From Frankiales bacterium (GTDB lineage: Bacteria > Actinomycetota > Actinomycetes > Mycobacteriales > SCTD01), in the NCBI GenBank assembly GCA_025966135.1, contig JAOPVP010000042.1, positions 62,001 to 126,000 on the forward strand: DNA of 64,000 nucleotides, in the 5' to 3' direction. The notes beneath the pieces were generated by a model, which saw only the letters and a program-made list of their open reading frames with translations, was not told the DNA's origin and searched no databases. Positions 27,432-37,674 of this stretch are shown here, piece by piece (positions within the stretch are counted from its first letter, which is position 1; each line of letters opens with the position of its first letter). The translations under genes and the position numbers were made by a program.

Positions 27432-28835
27432 ATGGGGCGTACGCTGGCCGAGAAGGTCTGGGCGGACCACGTCGTACGACAAGCTGACGGTGAGCCCGAC
27501 CTCGTCTACATCGACCTTCACCTGGTTCACGAGGTGACGAGCCCGCAGGCCTTCGACGGCCTGCGGCTGGCCGGCCGCCCAGTGCGGCGCCCCGACCTGA
27601 CCCTCGCAACCGAGGACCACAACGTCCCCACCGACCTGTTGCAGGGGCCGATCGCCGACCCGGTCAGCCGGGTGCAGGTCGAGACCCTCCGCAGGAACTG
27701 TGACGAGTTCGGGATCCGGCTGCACCCGATGGGCGACGCCGGACAGGGCATCGTCCACGTGATCGGTCCGCAGCTCGGCATCACCCAGCCCGGCATGACG
27801 ATCGTCTGCGGCGACAGCCACACCAGCACGCACGGTGCCTTCGGGGCGCTCGCGTTCGGTATCGGGACGAGCGAGGTGGAGCACGTCCTGGCCACCCAGA
27901 CCCTGCCCCTGCCGCGACCCAAGACGATGGCCGTCACGGTTCAGGGCGATCTCCCTGCCGGGACGACGTCCAAGGACCTGGTTCTCGCTCTCATCGCGCA
28001 GGTCGGCACCGGAGGCGGCCAGGGCTACGTCGTCGAGTACCGCGGCGACGCCATCAAGGCGCTGTCCATGGAAGGGCGCATGACGGTCTGCAACATGAGC
28101 ATTGAGTGGGGGGCGCGCGCCGGGATGATTGCCCCGGACCAGACCACCTTCGACTACCTCAAGGGTCGTCCGCACGCGCCTGTCGGCGCCGAGTGGGATG
28201 CCGCCGTCGCGGCCTGGGATGCCCTCGCCACCGACGCCGACGCGGTCTTCGACAAGGAGGTCGTGCTCGATGCGACCACCATCACGCCGTTCGTAACCTG
28301 GGGGACCAACCCCGCGCAGGGCGTGGCTCTCTCGGATGTGGTTCCGGACCCGCAGGCGCTCCCAGCCGGTAACGCGCGGGACGCCGCCGAGCGCGCGCTG
28401 ACCTACATGGGCCTCACCGTAGGCACGCCGATGCGCGACATCGCCGTGGACACGGTCTTTCTGGGCTCGTGCACCAACGGGCGGATGGAGGACCTGCGCG
28501 CCGCGGCCGCGATCCTCGAGGGCAGGAAGGTCGCCGACGGCGTCCGGATGCTCGTGGTCCCGGGGTCGATGCTGGTGAAGCAGCAAGCCGAGACGGAGGG
28601 TCTCGACAAGGTCTTCACCGCCGCCGGCGCCGACTGGCGCAGCGCGGGATGCTCGATGTGCCTGGGCATGAACCCCGACACCCTCAAGGTGGGAGAGCGC
28701 AGCGCTTCCACCAGCAACCGCAACTTCGAAGGCCGTCAGGGCCGCGGCGGTCGCACCCACCTCGTCTCCCCGCAGGTCGCCGCCGCGACCGCGATCATCG
28801 GCCGCCTCGCGGCCCCGGCCGACCTGGACGCCTGA
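27432..28835 (+). CDS. leuC: 3-isopropylmalate dehydratase, large subunit
   Basis: 467 residues from the ATG at 27432 after AAGGAG. It contains the aconitase-type motifs [27 protein letters not shown] and the Fe-S cysteines in GSCTNGR and [13 protein letters not shown]. With LeuD it interconverts 2- and 3-isopropylmalate, and probably citramalate in the isoleucine route. The stop overlaps the leuD ATG by one base. Confidence 0.97.
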   Translation: MGRTLAEKVWADHVVRQADGEPDLVYIDLHLVHEVTSPQAFDGLRLAGRPVRRPDLTLATEDHNVPTDLLQGPIADPVSRVQVETLRRNCDEFGIRLHPMGDAGQGIVHVIGPQLGITQPGMTIVCGDSHTSTHGAFGALAFGIGTSEVEHVLATQTLPLPRPKTMAVTVQGDLPAGTTSKDLVLALIAQVGTGGGQGYVVEYRGDAIKALSMEGRMTVCNMSIEWGARAGMIAPDQTTFDYLKGRPHAPVGAEWDAAVAAWDALATDADAVFDKEVVLDATTITPFVTWGTNPAQGVALSDVVPDPQALPAGNARDAAERALTYMGLTVGTPMRDIAVDTVFLGSCTNGRMEDLRAAAAILEGRKVADGVRMLVVPGSMLVKQQAETEGLDKVFTAAGADWRSAGCSMCLGMNPDTLKVGERSASTSNRNFEGRQGRGGRTHLVSPQVAAATAIIGRLAAPADLDA

Positions 28836-29428
28836 TGGAACCCTTTGTCACCCACACCGGCACTGCTGTCCCGCTGCGACGCAGCGATGTCGACACTGAC
28901 CAGATCATCCCGAGCGACTGGCTCAAGCGCGTCGAGCGCACCGGCTTCGGCGCGGGCCTGTTCAGCGAGTGGCGCGAGGACCCGTCCTTCGTCCTCAACG
29001 CACCCGAGCGCAAGGGCGCGAGCATCTTGGTGGCGGGGGAGAACTTCGGCACCGGTTCCTCCCGTGAGCACGCGGTCTGGGCCCTCACCGACTACGGCTT
29101 CCGGGCGGTCATCAGCTCCCGCTTCGCCGACATCTTCCGCGGCAACAGCCTCAAGGGCGGCCTGCTCCCGGTGCAGTTGCCGACGGAGGTCGTCGCTGCC
29201 CTCATGGCCCTGGTGGAGGCCGATCCAGCGGCTCGGGTGACTGTCGACCTCGACGCCCGGCAGGTCCGTGCTGGTGACATCACGGCGGCCTTCGAGCTGG
29301 ACGACTTCACGCGCTGGCGGCTCATGGAGGGCCTCGACGACATCGGGCTGACGCTGCGACACGAGCAAAATATCGCGTCGTACGAAGAAAATCGTCCGAG
29401 CTGGAAGCCGGCAGCGTCTGCCCGCTAG
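28835..29428 (+). CDS. leuD: 3-isopropylmalate dehydratase, small subunit
   Basis: 197 residues, the swivel subunit: [27 protein letters not shown] and [22 protein letters not shown] are standard. It is translationally coupled to leuC (TGATG). Confidence 0.97.
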   Translation: MEPFVTHTGTAVPLRRSDVDTDQIIPSDWLKRVERTGFGAGLFSEWREDPSFVLNAPERKGASILVAGENFGTGSSREHAVWALTDYGFRAVISSRFADIFRGNSLKGGLLPVQLPTEVVAALMALVEADPAARVTVDLDARQVRAGDITAAFELDDFTRWRLMEGLDDIGLTLRHEQNIASYEENRPSWKPAASAR

Positions 29429-29446
29429 TCCTGCGAAGATGGCGCG

Positions 29447-29671
29447 GTGGACGACGAAGAGCTGTTCGCTGACCTGTCTGCACGGCTGCGCGACGCACAC
29501 CGCCGGGTTGCCGCACTCGAGCTCTCGGATGAAGAAAAAGCCCGAGTTATAAGGCGTTTGCTCGTGATCAGCGATGCGACGAAGCACGATCTCCGGCGCG
29601 CCTCGCAACGGCTGGATGTCTTCCTCGCCGACCTCGATGCCGGCTGGCGGCCCGATCCTCACGACGGCTGA
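29447..29671 (+). CDS. small conserved helical protein
   Basis: 74 residues from a GTG, strongly charged and predicted helical (DLSARLRDAHRRVAALELSDEEKARVIRRLL). Small proteins of this kind occur between leuD and the HU gene in other actinobacteria. No known domain or function. 18 bp after leuD. Confidence 0.65.
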   Translation: MDDEELFADLSARLRDAHRRVAALELSDEEKARVIRRLLVISDATKHDLRRASQRLDVFLADLDAGWRPDPHDG

Positions 29672-29806
29672 GCGCCCTCCAACCTGCTGACAAGCACTGC
29701 GACACAAGGAAAGTCACCTCGCGCGGTGATCGACGTGAGCGCACGCTTGCGCCTACCTTGCGCACGGAGGGGCAGAGCGCCTCGTCAGTCCTTGGAGGTA
29801 ATAGCT

Positions 29807-30508
29807 GTGAACAAGGCCGAGCTGATCGAGGCCATCACCCACCGCATCGGCGACAAGCGGGCAGCCGCAGCTGCTGTTGAGGCCGTCGTCGACGCGGTCA
29901 CTACTGCAGTCGCCAAGGGCGAGAAGGTCGCCATCGCCGGCTTCGGCGTCTTCGAGAAGGTCGACCGCAAGGCCCGCGTCGCGCGTAACCCAGCCACGGG
30001 TGCCCAGGTCAAGCTGAAGGCGACCTCGGTGCCGAAGTTCCGCCCTGGCCAGGGCTTCAAGGACGTTGTCTCTGGTGCCAAGAAGGTCGCCCCCGTTGCC
30101 AAGGCCACTGTGGCCAAGACCGTCGGAAAGGCTGCTGCTGTGAAGAAGGCTGCTCCTGCCAAGAAGGCCGCTCCGGCGAAGAAGGCTGCGCCGGTCAAGA
30201 AGGCCGCTCCCGCCAAGAAGGCACCGGCCAAGAAGGCTCCCGCCAAGAAGGCTGCGCCGGTCAAGAAGGCCGCTCCCGCGAAGAAGGCACCGGCCAAGAA
30301 GGCACCGGCCAAGAAGGCTGCGCCGGTCAAGAAGGCCGCTCCCGCCAAGAAGGCACCGGCCAACAAGGCTCCCGCCAAGAAGGCCCCGGCGAAGAAGGCC
30401 GCTCCCGCCAAGAAGGCACCGGCCAACAAGGCACCGGCCAACAAGGCACCGGCCAAGAAGGCCCCGGCGAAGAAGGCCGCCGCCAGGAAGGCTCAGGCCA
30501 AGAAGTAG
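29807..30508 (+). CDS. hup: DNA-binding protein HU with Lys/Ala/Pro-rich tail
   Basis: 233 residues from a GTG eight bases after GGAGGT. Residues 1-90 are the HU fold: [27 protein letters not shown], then the beta-arm [20 protein letters not shown]. From about residue 97 a ~135-residue low-complexity tail of AAPAKKA and APAKKAP units, with a few N for K changes, resembles the tails of HupB/HupS. The tail binds DNA non-specifically and aids compaction. Start codons further upstream would add non-HU sequence. Confidence 0.93.
   Translation: MNKAELIEAITHRIGDKRAAAAAVEAVVDAVTTAVAKGEKVAIAGFGVFEKVDRKARVARNPATGAQVKLKATSVPKFRPGQGFKDVVSGAKKVAPVAKATVAKTVGKAAAVKKAAPAKKAAPAKKAAPVKKAAPAKKAPAKKAPAKKAAPVKKAAPAKKAPAKKAPAKKAAPVKKAAPAKKAPANKAPAKKAPAKKAAPAKKAPANKAPANKAPAKKAPAKKAAARKAQAKK
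30130..30500 (+). repeat. tandem codon repeat encoding the HU tail
   Basis: A long run of near-identical 12- to 15-base units encoding KKAAP, KKAP and ANKAP. Units differ mainly at third positions, so the array may vary in length between strains. Confidence 0.85.
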
Positions 30509-30524
30509 GACTGTCACGCGCGTT

Positions 30525-30546
30525 GGCCCCGGCTTCGGCCGGGGCC
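30525..30546 (+). terminator. terminator after HU
   Basis: GGCCCCGGC and GCCGGGGCC form a 9-bp stem capped by the stable TTCG loop, 17 bases after the HU stop. The tail is TTCGG rather than a T-run. Confidence 0.75.
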
Positions 30547-30556
30547 TTCGGCGTTC

Positions 30557-30748
30557 CTACGGCAGGTCCACGGCCACGACCACGCCGTCCTGGAGGGTCA
30601 GGCAGACGCGCTGGCCGAGGCGCAGGAAGCGGAACACGCTGCCCCGCAGGCACTGCGGTGGCAGCACGACCACCGAGCCGTCGTCCAGCAGCGCCGATCC
30701 GCCTGACGCGCGGTCCCAGTCCCGGACCGTCGCCTGCACCGTCGTCAT
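30557..30748 (-). CDS. small cold-shock-like (OB-fold) protein
   Basis: 63 residues from an ATG that overlaps the cofC stop (TGATG); a GTG one codon earlier is also possible. The pattern GGSALLDDGSVVVLPPQCL...FRFLRLGQRVCLTLQDG is beta-rich and resembles small proteins annotated as cold-shock-like that sit next to cofC in actinobacteria. The RNP motifs of true CspA are absent. Function unknown. Confidence 0.6.
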   Translation of the reverse strand: MTTVQATVRDWDRASGGSALLDDGSVVVLPPQCLRGSVFRFLRLGQRVCLTLQDGVVVAVDLP

Positions 30749-31359
30749 CACAGGCCTTGGATGGCGACGGCGGTGTGCACGCCGACGCCGAGGGCGACCG
30801 CGGCGACGAGGTCCTCGGGGGTGTCCACGTCACGGCGGAGCCCCGCGCCCCCGCCGATCTCGAGCGCACCGGAGGCCAGGTGTCCCGCCCGCGACCCGGG
30901 CCCGTAGGCCGGCAGCAGCGCCGCCCCGAAGTCTGCCGCCAGCAAGGTCGTCCCCGTGCCCGCGGCGTCCGCCACGAAGCCACGGCCACCGGACGGGACC
31001 AGGGCCAGCGCCGCGGCGAGCTCCTCCGACCGCAGCGCCGGCAGGTCGGCGGACAGCGTCGCGACGCCAAGATCCGGGTGCTCGGCCCGCAACAGCTCCG
31101 CACCGTGGACGAGCGCCGGGTTCAGCCCGGCGTCGGGGTCGTCGGGGACGACCCGTGCGCCAAGGGCCGCGAGCACCCGTGCGGCCTGCTCGTCGTCGGT
31201 GACGACCAGCACCCGCGCGACGTCGACGGCGGCGAGGACCACATCCGCGGCGAAGGCCAGGGCCAGCGCCCGTCGACGGCTGTCGCCGTACGAGGCAAGT
31301 CTGGACTTGGCCAGTGACAGGCGCTTGACGGGTACGACCACACCCCATGACTGCGCCAC
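30748..31359 (-). CDS. cofC: 2-phospho-L-lactate/phosphoenolpyruvate guanylyltransferase (F420 synthesis)
   Basis: 203 residues from the GTG at 31359. It opens [18 protein letters not shown], the CofC/FbiD nucleotide-binding start, followed by [36 protein letters not shown] and [11 protein letters not shown]. CofC activates phosphoenolpyruvate or phospholactate with GTP for coenzyme F420, so the organism probably makes F420. The other F420 genes are not in the window. Confidence 0.9.
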   Translation of the reverse strand: MAQSWGVVVPVKRLSLAKSRLASYGDSRRRALALAFAADVVLAAVDVARVLVVTDDEQAARVLAALGARVVPDDPDAGLNPALVHGAELLRAEHPDLGVATLSADLPALRSEELAAALALVPSGGRGFVADAAGTGTTLLAADFGAALLPAYGPGSRAGHLASGALEIGGGAGLRRDVDTPEDLVAAVALGVGVHTAVAIQGL

Positions 31360-31380
31360 GACCGAGGAGTCTGGCAGGCT

Positions 31381-31400
31381 CCTCGACACCGGTGTCGAGG
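31381..31400. promoter_or_regulatory. perfect palindrome between cofC and plsC
   Basis: CCTCGACACC followed directly by GGTGTCGAGG: a 20-base perfect palindrome centred between the divergent cofC and plsC starts. Position and symmetry suggest a dimeric operator; the protein is unknown. Confidence 0.6.
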
Positions 31401-31441
31401 GCGGCAAGACTCGGCCGCACAAGGTCGTGGGAGGAGTAGGC

Positions 31442-32167
31442 GTGCGTCTCGGGCGGATCGGGTTCTGGTACCGCCTTGCGGTCGTGCTGCTCAAGCCCCC
31501 GTTGCTGCTGCTGACCCGGCGCCGCTGGAGCGGTTTCGACAACGTCCCGGGTCGCGGCGGAGTCATCGTCGCGGCCAACCACATCTCCCACGTCGACCCC
31601 TTGGTGCTGGCCGACGCCATCATGTTCAGCACGAAGCGGCTCCCGAGGTACCTCGCCAAGGCCAGCCTGTTCAAGGGCAACGGCCTCGTCGGCCGGACGA
31701 TGCGGGGAGCTCGCCAGATCCCCGTGCACCGCAACACCGCGGACGCCTCGCTGGCGTTGAGGGACGCCGTCGAGGCGCTCCACCGCGGCGAGCTGATCGC
31801 GATCTACCCGGAGGGCACCGTGTCCCGCGACCCAGGCAAGTGGCCGATGGTCGCGCGCACCGGGGTGGCGCGGCTCGCGCTGCTCTCCGGTGCCCCGGTC
31901 GTGCCGGTCGCGCAGTGGGGCGCCCAGCAGATCCTCGACTCCTACCGCACCCCCGGCCTGCACCTGCTGCCCAGGCACACCATCGAGGTGGTCGCGGGCC
32001 CGCCCGTGGACCTGTCGCCCTGGCAGGGCAAGGAGCTCACGTCCGAGGTGCTCCACGAGGCGACCGACGCCATCATGCGGGCAATCCGAGGCATGCTGGA
32101 AGAGCTGCGGGAGGAGACCGCGCCCGCGGTCGTCCACGACCCGGAGGCCGAGAGGAGGTCCGCATGA
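31442..32167 (+). CDS. plsC: 1-acyl-sn-glycerol-3-phosphate acyltransferase
   Basis: 241 residues from the GTG at 31442, six bases after GGAGGAG. The HX4D catalytic pair is His47/Asp52 ([10 protein letters not shown]), and the YPEGTVSRD motif lies near residue 122. It adds the second acyl chain to lysophosphatidic acid at the membrane. It overlaps gpsA (ATGA), coupling two steps of phospholipid synthesis. Confidence 0.9.
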   Translation: MRLGRIGFWYRLAVVLLKPPLLLLTRRRWSGFDNVPGRGGVIVAANHISHVDPLVLADAIMFSTKRLPRYLAKASLFKGNGLVGRTMRGARQIPVHRNTADASLALRDAVEALHRGELIAIYPEGTVSRDPGKWPMVARTGVARLALLSGAPVVPVAQWGAQQILDSYRTPGLHLLPRHTIEVVAGPPVDLSPWQGKELTSEVLHEATDAIMRAIRGMLEELREETAPAVVHDPEAERRSA

Positions 32168-33159
32168 CACGAGCCGCTGTGCTCGGCACGGGCTCGTGGG
32201 GAACGGCCTTCGGAAAGGTCCTTGCGGACGCAGGGTGCGACGTCGTCCTGTGGTCCAGGCGTGAGGAGCTGGCCCGGGCGGTCCGGGACACCCACGAGAA
32301 CCCCGACTACCTGCCCGGCATCGCGCTGCCGGCCAACCTCACCGCCACCTCCGACGCCGCTGCGGCGGTGGACGGAGCCGAGTTCGTCGTTCTCGCCGTG
32401 CCGTCGCAGAGCCTGCGCGACAACCTCGTCACGGTCGCGGACGCGATCGGCCCGGGCAGCCTTCTCGTCAGCCTCATGAAGGGCGTCGAACTCGGCACCA
32501 CCAAGCGCATGAGCGAGGTCATCTGCGAGGTCGCCGACGTCCCCCTCGAGCGGGTCGCGGTGGTCACCGGTCCCAACCTGGCCAAGGAGATCGCGAGTGG
32601 GCAACCGGCGGCGACCGTGGTGGCTTGCACCGACCTGAGGGCTGCGGAGCGTCTGCAGGCGGCGACGCTCACGTCCTACTTCCGCCCCTACACCAACACC
32701 GACGTGGTCGGCTGCGAGCTCGGCGGTGCGGTGAAGAACGTCATCGCCCTCGCCGTGGGGATGGCCGACGGCATGGGTTTCGGGGACAACACTAAGGCGT
32801 CCCTGATCACGCGCGGCCTGGCGGAGACCGCCCGCCTCGGTACGGCCCTGGGCGCCGACCCACTGACCTTCTCGGGTCTGGCGGGCCTCGGGGACCTCGT
32901 GGCCACCTGCATGTCACCGCTGTCCCGCAACCGCACGTTCGGCGAGAAGCTCGGGCGCGGGCAGACGATCGAGGAGATCCTGGCCCAGAAGCAGCAGACC
33001 GCCGAGGGGGTGAAGAGCTGCCGCTCGATCCTGGCGCTCGCGCAGAAGTACGACGTCGACATGCCCATCACCGAGCACGTCGTCGCGCTCTGCCACGACG
33101 GCATGACGCCGGTGGAGATGGTGAAGAGCATCATGCGGCGCGACACCAAGAGCGAGTGA
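32164..33159 (+). CDS. gpsA: glycerol-3-phosphate dehydrogenase [NAD(P)+]
   Basis: 331 residues. The N-terminal Rossmann motif is [13 protein letters not shown], and the C-terminal domain has the catalytic lysine region [30 protein letters not shown]. It makes glycerol-3-phosphate for phospholipids. The ATG overlaps the plsC stop, and its own stop overlaps the next gene (GTGA). Confidence 0.96.
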   Translation: MTRAAVLGTGSWGTAFGKVLADAGCDVVLWSRREELARAVRDTHENPDYLPGIALPANLTATSDAAAAVDGAEFVVLAVPSQSLRDNLVTVADAIGPGSLLVSLMKGVELGTTKRMSEVICEVADVPLERVAVVTGPNLAKEIASGQPAATVVACTDLRAAERLQAATLTSYFRPYTNTDVVGCELGGAVKNVIALAVGMADGMGFGDNTKASLITRGLAETARLGTALGADPLTFSGLAGLGDLVATCMSPLSRNRTFGEKLGRGQTIEEILAQKQQTAEGVKSCRSILALAQKYDVDMPITEHVVALCHDGMTPVEMVKSIMRRDTKSE

Positions 33160-34355
33160 CCGCCCGTTCCGAGAAGGGGAGCTCCACCCGAGCCGTCCAC
33201 GGCCCTGAGGTGCGGGAGGTGGTGCAGACCCCTCTCACACCGCCGGTCTACCGGACGTCGACCTTCGTGTTCGACTCGGCGCAGCAGGCCGCCGACGTGT
33301 TCGCGGGCCGCGAGCCCGGCTGGTCCTACAGCCGCACCGACAACCCGACCGCGCAGGCCTTCGCCGACGCTGTGGCGGCTCTTGAGGACCCGTCGGGGGT
33401 CGCGGTGGGTCAGCCCTTTGCCAGCGGCATGGCGGCCATCTCCAGCACCCTCCTGGCGCTGTGTTCCAGCGGCTCGCACGTCGTGGCGCCGCGAGAGGTC
33501 TACGGCGGCACCTGGTCGCTGCTGACCCGTCAGCTCGCCCGCTTCGGGGTGGAGACCACGTTCGTCGATGCGACCGACCTGGAGGCCGTACGCGCTGCGC
33601 TGCGCCCCGAGACGACGGTGCTGTGGGCAGAGGTCCTCGCCAACCCGACCATGACCGTCGCGGACCTGCCGGGACTGTCTGTCGTGGCCCGGGACGCGGG
33701 CGTGCCGTTCGTCGTGGACGCAACCTTCGCGAGCCCGGTGGTGTGCCGCCCCCTGGAGCACGGGGCCGACCTCGTCGTGCACTCGGCGACGAAGTACCTC
33801 GGGGGGCACAGCGACGTCACTGGCGGCGTCGTGGTCGGCGCCGCGGCGTTGCTGGAGCGCGTCAGGACGGTGCGACTGGACCTCGGCGGCGCACTCGCGC
33901 CGGAGGAGGCGGCCCTGCTGACGCGTGGCCTGGCCACCCTTCCGCTTCGGATGACCCGCCAGTGCCAGACCGCGATCGTGGTGGCCGCCGCCCTGCAAAC
34001 CCATCCACGGGTGGTGCGGGTCGACCACCCTGGTCTCACCACCCACCGCGACCACGCGCTGGCCGGCCGCCTGTTCACCCCCGGCCTGTACGGCGCAGTC
34101 GTCACGGTCACCCCGGCCGGTGGGCGGGTCGCCGGCATGGCGTTCGTGGACGGCCTGCGGCTGGTCAAGCGGGCGACCTCGCTGGGCGGCACCGTGAGCA
34201 AGGCCGTACACGTCGCCACGACCACGCACCTGCAGCTGGACGACGCCTCGCTCGCGGCGGCCGGGATCGACCCTGGCGCGGTCAGGGTCAGCATCGGGCT
34301 CGAGGACGTCGAGGACCTCGTCGCAGACCTGGTGCAGGCGCTCGACGCCTTGTAA
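33156..34355 (+). CDS. trans-sulfuration family PLP enzyme (cystathionine gamma-lyase/synthase-like)
   Basis: 399 residues, fold-type I. Lys213 in [16 protein letters not shown] is the PLP lysine; [22 protein letters not shown] and the C-terminal [10 protein letters not shown] are Cys/Met-metabolism hallmarks. The family covers cystathionine gamma-synthase, gamma-lyase and methionine gamma-lyase; the exact reaction cannot be settled here. It is coupled to gpsA by a GTGA overlap although the pathways differ. Confidence 0.9.
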   Translation: MTARSEKGSSTRAVHGPEVREVVQTPLTPPVYRTSTFVFDSAQQAADVFAGREPGWSYSRTDNPTAQAFADAVAALEDPSGVAVGQPFASGMAAISSTLLALCSSGSHVVAPREVYGGTWSLLTRQLARFGVETTFVDATDLEAVRAALRPETTVLWAEVLANPTMTVADLPGLSVVARDAGVPFVVDATFASPVVCRPLEHGADLVVHSATKYLGGHSDVTGGVVVGAAALLERVRTVRLDLGGALAPEEAALLTRGLATLPLRMTRQCQTAIVVAAALQTHPRVVRVDHPGLTTHRDHALAGRLFTPGLYGAVVTVTPAGGRVAGMAFVDGLRLVKRATSLGGTVSKAVHVATTTHLQLDDASLAAAGIDPGAVRVSIGLEDVEDLVADLVQALDAL

Positions 34356-34501
34356 AGGCGTGGCGATCCACTCGTCCCGCTATTCCCGCTTTGGTGATAC
34401 CCGATCGGCTGGAAGGCTCGCATTTCGAGGGCCAGCCGCTCAACACCGATGCAGCGGGGCCGATGTGCTGAGGTCCCTCGAGATCTGCCCTGGAGCAAAG
34501 C

Positions 34502-36076
34502 ATGCGTTTGAACACGATCGGTCAGCGACTCACGGCGGGATTCGCTGCCGCACTGCTGCTGCTCGTCGGCATCGGAGCCATCGCCTACCGGAATGTCGGC
34601 GCGATCGACGACAACCAGAAGAAGGTCACCCACACGTATCAGGTGCTGGAGGGGCTGACCACGATCTTGTCGACGTTGAAGGACGCTGAGACCGGCCAGC
34701 GGGGCTACCTGATCACCGGCACGGAGGACTACCTGTCCCCGTTCACCGCAGCAAGGCAGCAGATCGTTCCTGCCATTGACGCGGTCGCGACCCTGACCAA
34801 GGACAACCCAAGTCAGCAGCAGCGCATTGCCACCCTCCGCCCACTGGTCACCTCGAAGTTCGCCGAGATGCAGGACACGATCACCCTCCGTCGGTCCGTT
34901 GGCTTCGCCGCGGCCCAACGCGTGGTGCTGCAGAACAAGGGCAAGGCTGTGATGGATCAGATCCGGGGTGTCGTACAGAGCATGGACAACGCGGAGCGCT
35001 CCCTGCTGGGCACTCGCGCCAAGAACACCGAGTCGACCGTGAGCAGCACGCGTTCAACGGTGCTGTTCGGATCGCTGTTCGCCCTGCTGCTGCTTGGCGT
35101 GATCGCCTGGGCGATCACGCGCAGCGTCACCCGTCCGGTCAAGACTCTTACCCTGCGGTTGCAGGAGATGGCCGACGGTGACGGGGACCTGACCCAGCGG
35201 GTCGACGAGAACCGGCGCGACGAGTTCGGCCCGCTGGGCGCGAACTTCAACCGGTTCGTCGACAAGATCGCCGGCACGATCCGTTCGATCATGGAGAACT
35301 CGACGGTGTTGTCCGCCTCGGCCCAGGAGCTGAGCGCGGTCAACGACCAGATCGCCCAGAACGCCGGTCAGGCCAGTGAACAGGCCGGCAGCGCCGCGGC
35401 CGCGGCCGACCAGGTCTCCCGCAACGTGGAGACGGTGTCCGCGAGCAGCGAGGAGATGCGCGCCTCGATCAGGGAGATCGCTCGGAGCGCCACCGAAGCT
35501 GCCGAGGTCTCCCAGGAGGCGGTCAAGCGGGCGCAGGACACCGCGGAGATCATGACCAAGCTCGGGGAGTCCAGCGCGGAGATCGGCGACATCATCAAGC
35601 TGATCACCTCGATCGCCGACCAGACCAACCTGCTGGCACTCAACGCGACCATCGAGGCCGCCCGCGCAGGGGAGGCCGGCAAGGGGTTCGCTGTGGTGGC
35701 CTCAGAGGTCAAGGACTTGGCGCAGGCGACCTCCCGAGCCAGCGAGAACATCTCCACCCGAGTTCAGGCCGTGCAGCAGGAAACCCAAGGCGCCATTGAT
35801 GCGATCAACCAGATCACGTCGGTCGTCGAGCAGGTGAGCCACCACTCGGGGGTCATCGCGTCGGCGGTGGAAGAGCAGAACGCGACCACGAGCGAGATCG
35901 CCCGCAACGTGTCCGAGGCCTCGAACGGGTCCAGCGACATCGCTCGCAACATCGCCGGCCTAGCTGAGACGGCCGTGCAGACCAGCAGCGGCGTCGGTGA
36001 CTCCCAGCGCGCGGCCGATGAGCTGGCCCGCATGTCCAGCGTCCTTCAGGAACTGGTGAACCAGTTCACGGTCTGA
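34502..36076 (+). CDS. methyl-accepting chemotaxis protein with CHASE3-like sensor
   Basis: 524 residues: transmembrane helix 1 (10-29), a periplasmic CHASE3-type helical bundle (about 40-175, with [15 protein letters not shown]), transmembrane helix 2 (186-206), a HAMP linker (207-260) and a long coiled-coil signalling domain with the hairpin tip [20 protein letters not shown]. It would relay a signal to CheA/CheW. No other chemotaxis gene is in the window. The 146 bases upstream hold no clear promoter motif. Confidence 0.94.
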   Translation: MRLNTIGQRLTAGFAAALLLLVGIGAIAYRNVGAIDDNQKKVTHTYQVLEGLTTILSTLKDAETGQRGYLITGTEDYLSPFTAARQQIVPAIDAVATLTKDNPSQQQRIATLRPLVTSKFAEMQDTITLRRSVGFAAAQRVVLQNKGKAVMDQIRGVVQSMDNAERSLLGTRAKNTESTVSSTRSTVLFGSLFALLLLGVIAWAITRSVTRPVKTLTLRLQEMADGDGDLTQRVDENRRDEFGPLGANFNRFVDKIAGTIRSIMENSTVLSASAQELSAVNDQIAQNAGQASEQAGSAAAAADQVSRNVETVSASSEEMRASIREIARSATEAAEVSQEAVKRAQDTAEIMTKLGESSAEIGDIIKLITSIADQTNLLALNATIEAARAGEAGKGFAVVASEVKDLAQATSRASENISTRVQAVQQETQGAIDAINQITSVVEQVSHHSGVIASAVEEQNATTSEIARNVSEASNGSSDIARNIAGLAETAVQTSSGVGDSQRAADELARMSSVLQELVNQFTV

Positions 36077-36532
36077 TCAGCGGAGGTTGGCCTTGACCGC
36101 GGCAGCCAGGCCGCCGATGAGCTCGGCCTGGCTGCTGTAGGCATCGGGTACCTCGACGACCACGTTGACCTTGCGCCCCAGCGTGGTCCACAGGCGTGAG
36201 GCGCCGTTGTCGTGCATGGCCCACTGGACGCCGTTGAAGGTGTACGGGTCGTCCAGCGGGCTCCCTGCCCGGACGCCGCAGCGCAACGTGATGGGCGGGG
36301 TGCCCCAGGCAGCCGTGGTGTCGGAGAGGGGCGCTGCGGGGCGCAGGGTCGTGCCGCCCGCCACCTGCTTGGGGAGGTCGAGCTTGAGGTTGCGGCAGGT
36401 CAGGAGCGTCGCCGGGGACACGCCGTTCACGGCGGGCACGGAGACGTCGTGCACAGAGGTGGTCGGCTTGGCGCTGCAGGCGGCTGCCAGCAGGGCGACC
36501 AGCGCGAGAGCTACAGGTGTACGACGGGACAC
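36077..36532 (-). CDS. DUF3515 lipoprotein
   Basis: 151 residues with a signal peptide ending in the lipobox LAAAC and one later Cys pair (LTCRNL...TLRCGV), the DUF3515 pattern. Membrane-anchored, role unknown. The GTG start lies inside the end of the Lrp-like gene upstream (22-base overlap). The stop is back-to-back with that of the chemoreceptor (TGATCA). Confidence 0.85.
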   Translation of the reverse strand: MSRRTPVALALVALLAAACSAKPTTSVHDVSVPAVNGVSPATLLTCRNLKLDLPKQVAGGTTLRPAAPLSDTTAAWGTPPITLRCGVRAGSPLDDPYTFNGVQWAMHDNGASRLWTTLGRKVNVVVEVPDAYSSQAELIGGLAAAVKANLR

Positions 36533-36744
36533 GTGAGGGTGCGCGTGATGCCGTCGACGCCCTGGATGCGGGCCACGACCAGCTTGCCGAGCTCGTCAAC
36601 ATTGCGTGCCTCGGCGCGCACGATCACGTCGTAGGGGCCCGTGACGTCCTCGGCGTTCGCGACCCCATCGAGCTTGCTGATCGCCTCGGCCACCGAAGCA
36701 GCCTTGCCGACCTCGGTCTGGATGAGGATGTAGGCCTGGACCAC
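36511..36744 (-). CDS. stand-alone Lrp/AsnC ligand-binding (RAM) domain protein
   Basis: 77 residues from a GTG after AAAGAGGTG. It is only the sensor domain of Lrp/AsnC regulators (VQAYILIQTEVGKAASVAEAI, EDVTGPYDVIVRAEA, GITRTLTCPVV), with no helix-turn-helix. Such proteins bind amino acids and may form mixed oligomers with full-length regulators. Well conserved in actinobacteria next to thiL. Confidence 0.92.
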   Translation of the reverse strand: MVQAYILIQTEVGKAASVAEAISKLDGVANAEDVTGPYDVIVRAEARNVDELGKLVVARIQGVDGITRTLTCPVVHL

Positions 36745-36777
36745 GGCGGCGCACCTCTTTCTGAAAGGCTGAGGGAC

Positions 36778-37674
36778 GTGTCGGAACCTACCGCACGGGA
36801 CGTCGGCGAGTTCGGGCTCATTGCTGCCGTGACTGCCCGACTGCCGCTGTCCGACGCCGTGCTGCTCGGACCTGGCGACGACGCCGCAGTCATCGCTGTC
36901 CCCGATGGCAGGGTCGTCGCCACCACCGATGTGCTCGTCGAGGGGGTTCACTTCCGACGCGACTGGTCCAGCGCGTACGACGTGGGTCGCAAGGCCGCGG
37001 CCGCCAACCTCGCCGACGTCGCCGCCATGGGTGGTACGGCGACCGCCTTGCTGGTCGGCCTGGCCTCGCCGCCCGACCTGCCGCTGCGGTGGGCGGTGGA
37101 GCTGGCGGACGGCCTGCGCGACGAGGCTGCGGTGGTCGGGGCGGTGGTCGTCGGCGGTGACACGGTCACTGCCGACCAGGTCGTCGTCTCGGTGACGGCG
37201 CTGGGCACGCTCGTCGGTGCGCCCGTGACCCGCTCCGGCGCGTGCGTCGGTGACTCCGTCGTGGTCGCTGGTCGCCTCGGCTGGTCTGCGGCGGGGTTGC
37301 GGCTCCTGCAGCAGGGGGTCATCGACGGTGACGTGGTCGACGCGCACCGCCACCCGACTCCGCCGTACACGGTCGGACCGGCCCTGGCGCGGGCGGGAGC
37401 GACGGCGATGTGCGACGTGAGCGATGGGCTGGTGGCCGATCTCGGCCACATCGCCCGAGCCAGCGGCGTCGGCATCGAGCTCCAGGCCTCAGCTCTTGCC
37501 GACCCGGCGGTCTCTCTGAACGACGTGCTGACCGGTGGGGAGGACCACGCTCTCGTCGCGACGCTGCGGGGACCGGCCCCGGACGGCTGCCGGGTCGTGG
37601 GCCGGGTCGTCGAGGGCTCCGGCGTCCGGGTCGACGGCCAGGTCGTCGCGGGCGGCTGGGAGCACTTCGCGTGA
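36778..37674 (+). CDS. thiL: thiamine-monophosphate kinase
   Basis: 298 residues from the GTG at 36778 after GAGGGA. It has GEFGLIAAVTARL, LLGPGDDAAVI, VATTDVLVEGVHF and VVVGGDTVTADQ, all ThiL metal/ATP motifs. It phosphorylates thiamine monophosphate to the active diphosphate. The stop overlaps thiD (GTGA). No thiamine riboswitch is visible upstream. Confidence 0.93.
   Translation: MSEPTARDVGEFGLIAAVTARLPLSDAVLLGPGDDAAVIAVPDGRVVATTDVLVEGVHFRRDWSSAYDVGRKAAAANLADVAAMGGTATALLVGLASPPDLPLRWAVELADGLRDEAAVVGAVVVGGDTVTADQVVVSVTALGTLVGAPVTRSGACVGDSVVVAGRLGWSAAGLRLLQQGVIDGDVVDAHRHPTPPYTVGPALARAGATAMCDVSDGLVADLGHIARASGVGIELQASALADPAVSLNDVLTGGEDHALVATLRGPAPDGCRVVGRVVEGSGVRVDGQVVAGGWEHFA

Noticed and set aside
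30130..30500. Repeat array at the end of HU as a CRISPR or satellite
   Set aside because: The units are codons for Lys/Ala/Pro in one open frame with no unique spacers.
34356..34501. Riboswitch or flagellar-sigma promoter before the chemoreceptor
   Set aside because: No TAAA-N15-GCCGATAA-type promoter and no conserved riboswitch core could be seen.
36745..36777. Thiamine riboswitch in front of thiL
   Set aside because: The gap is only 33 bases and lacks the conserved THI-box sequence; a Shine-Dalgarno fills most of it.
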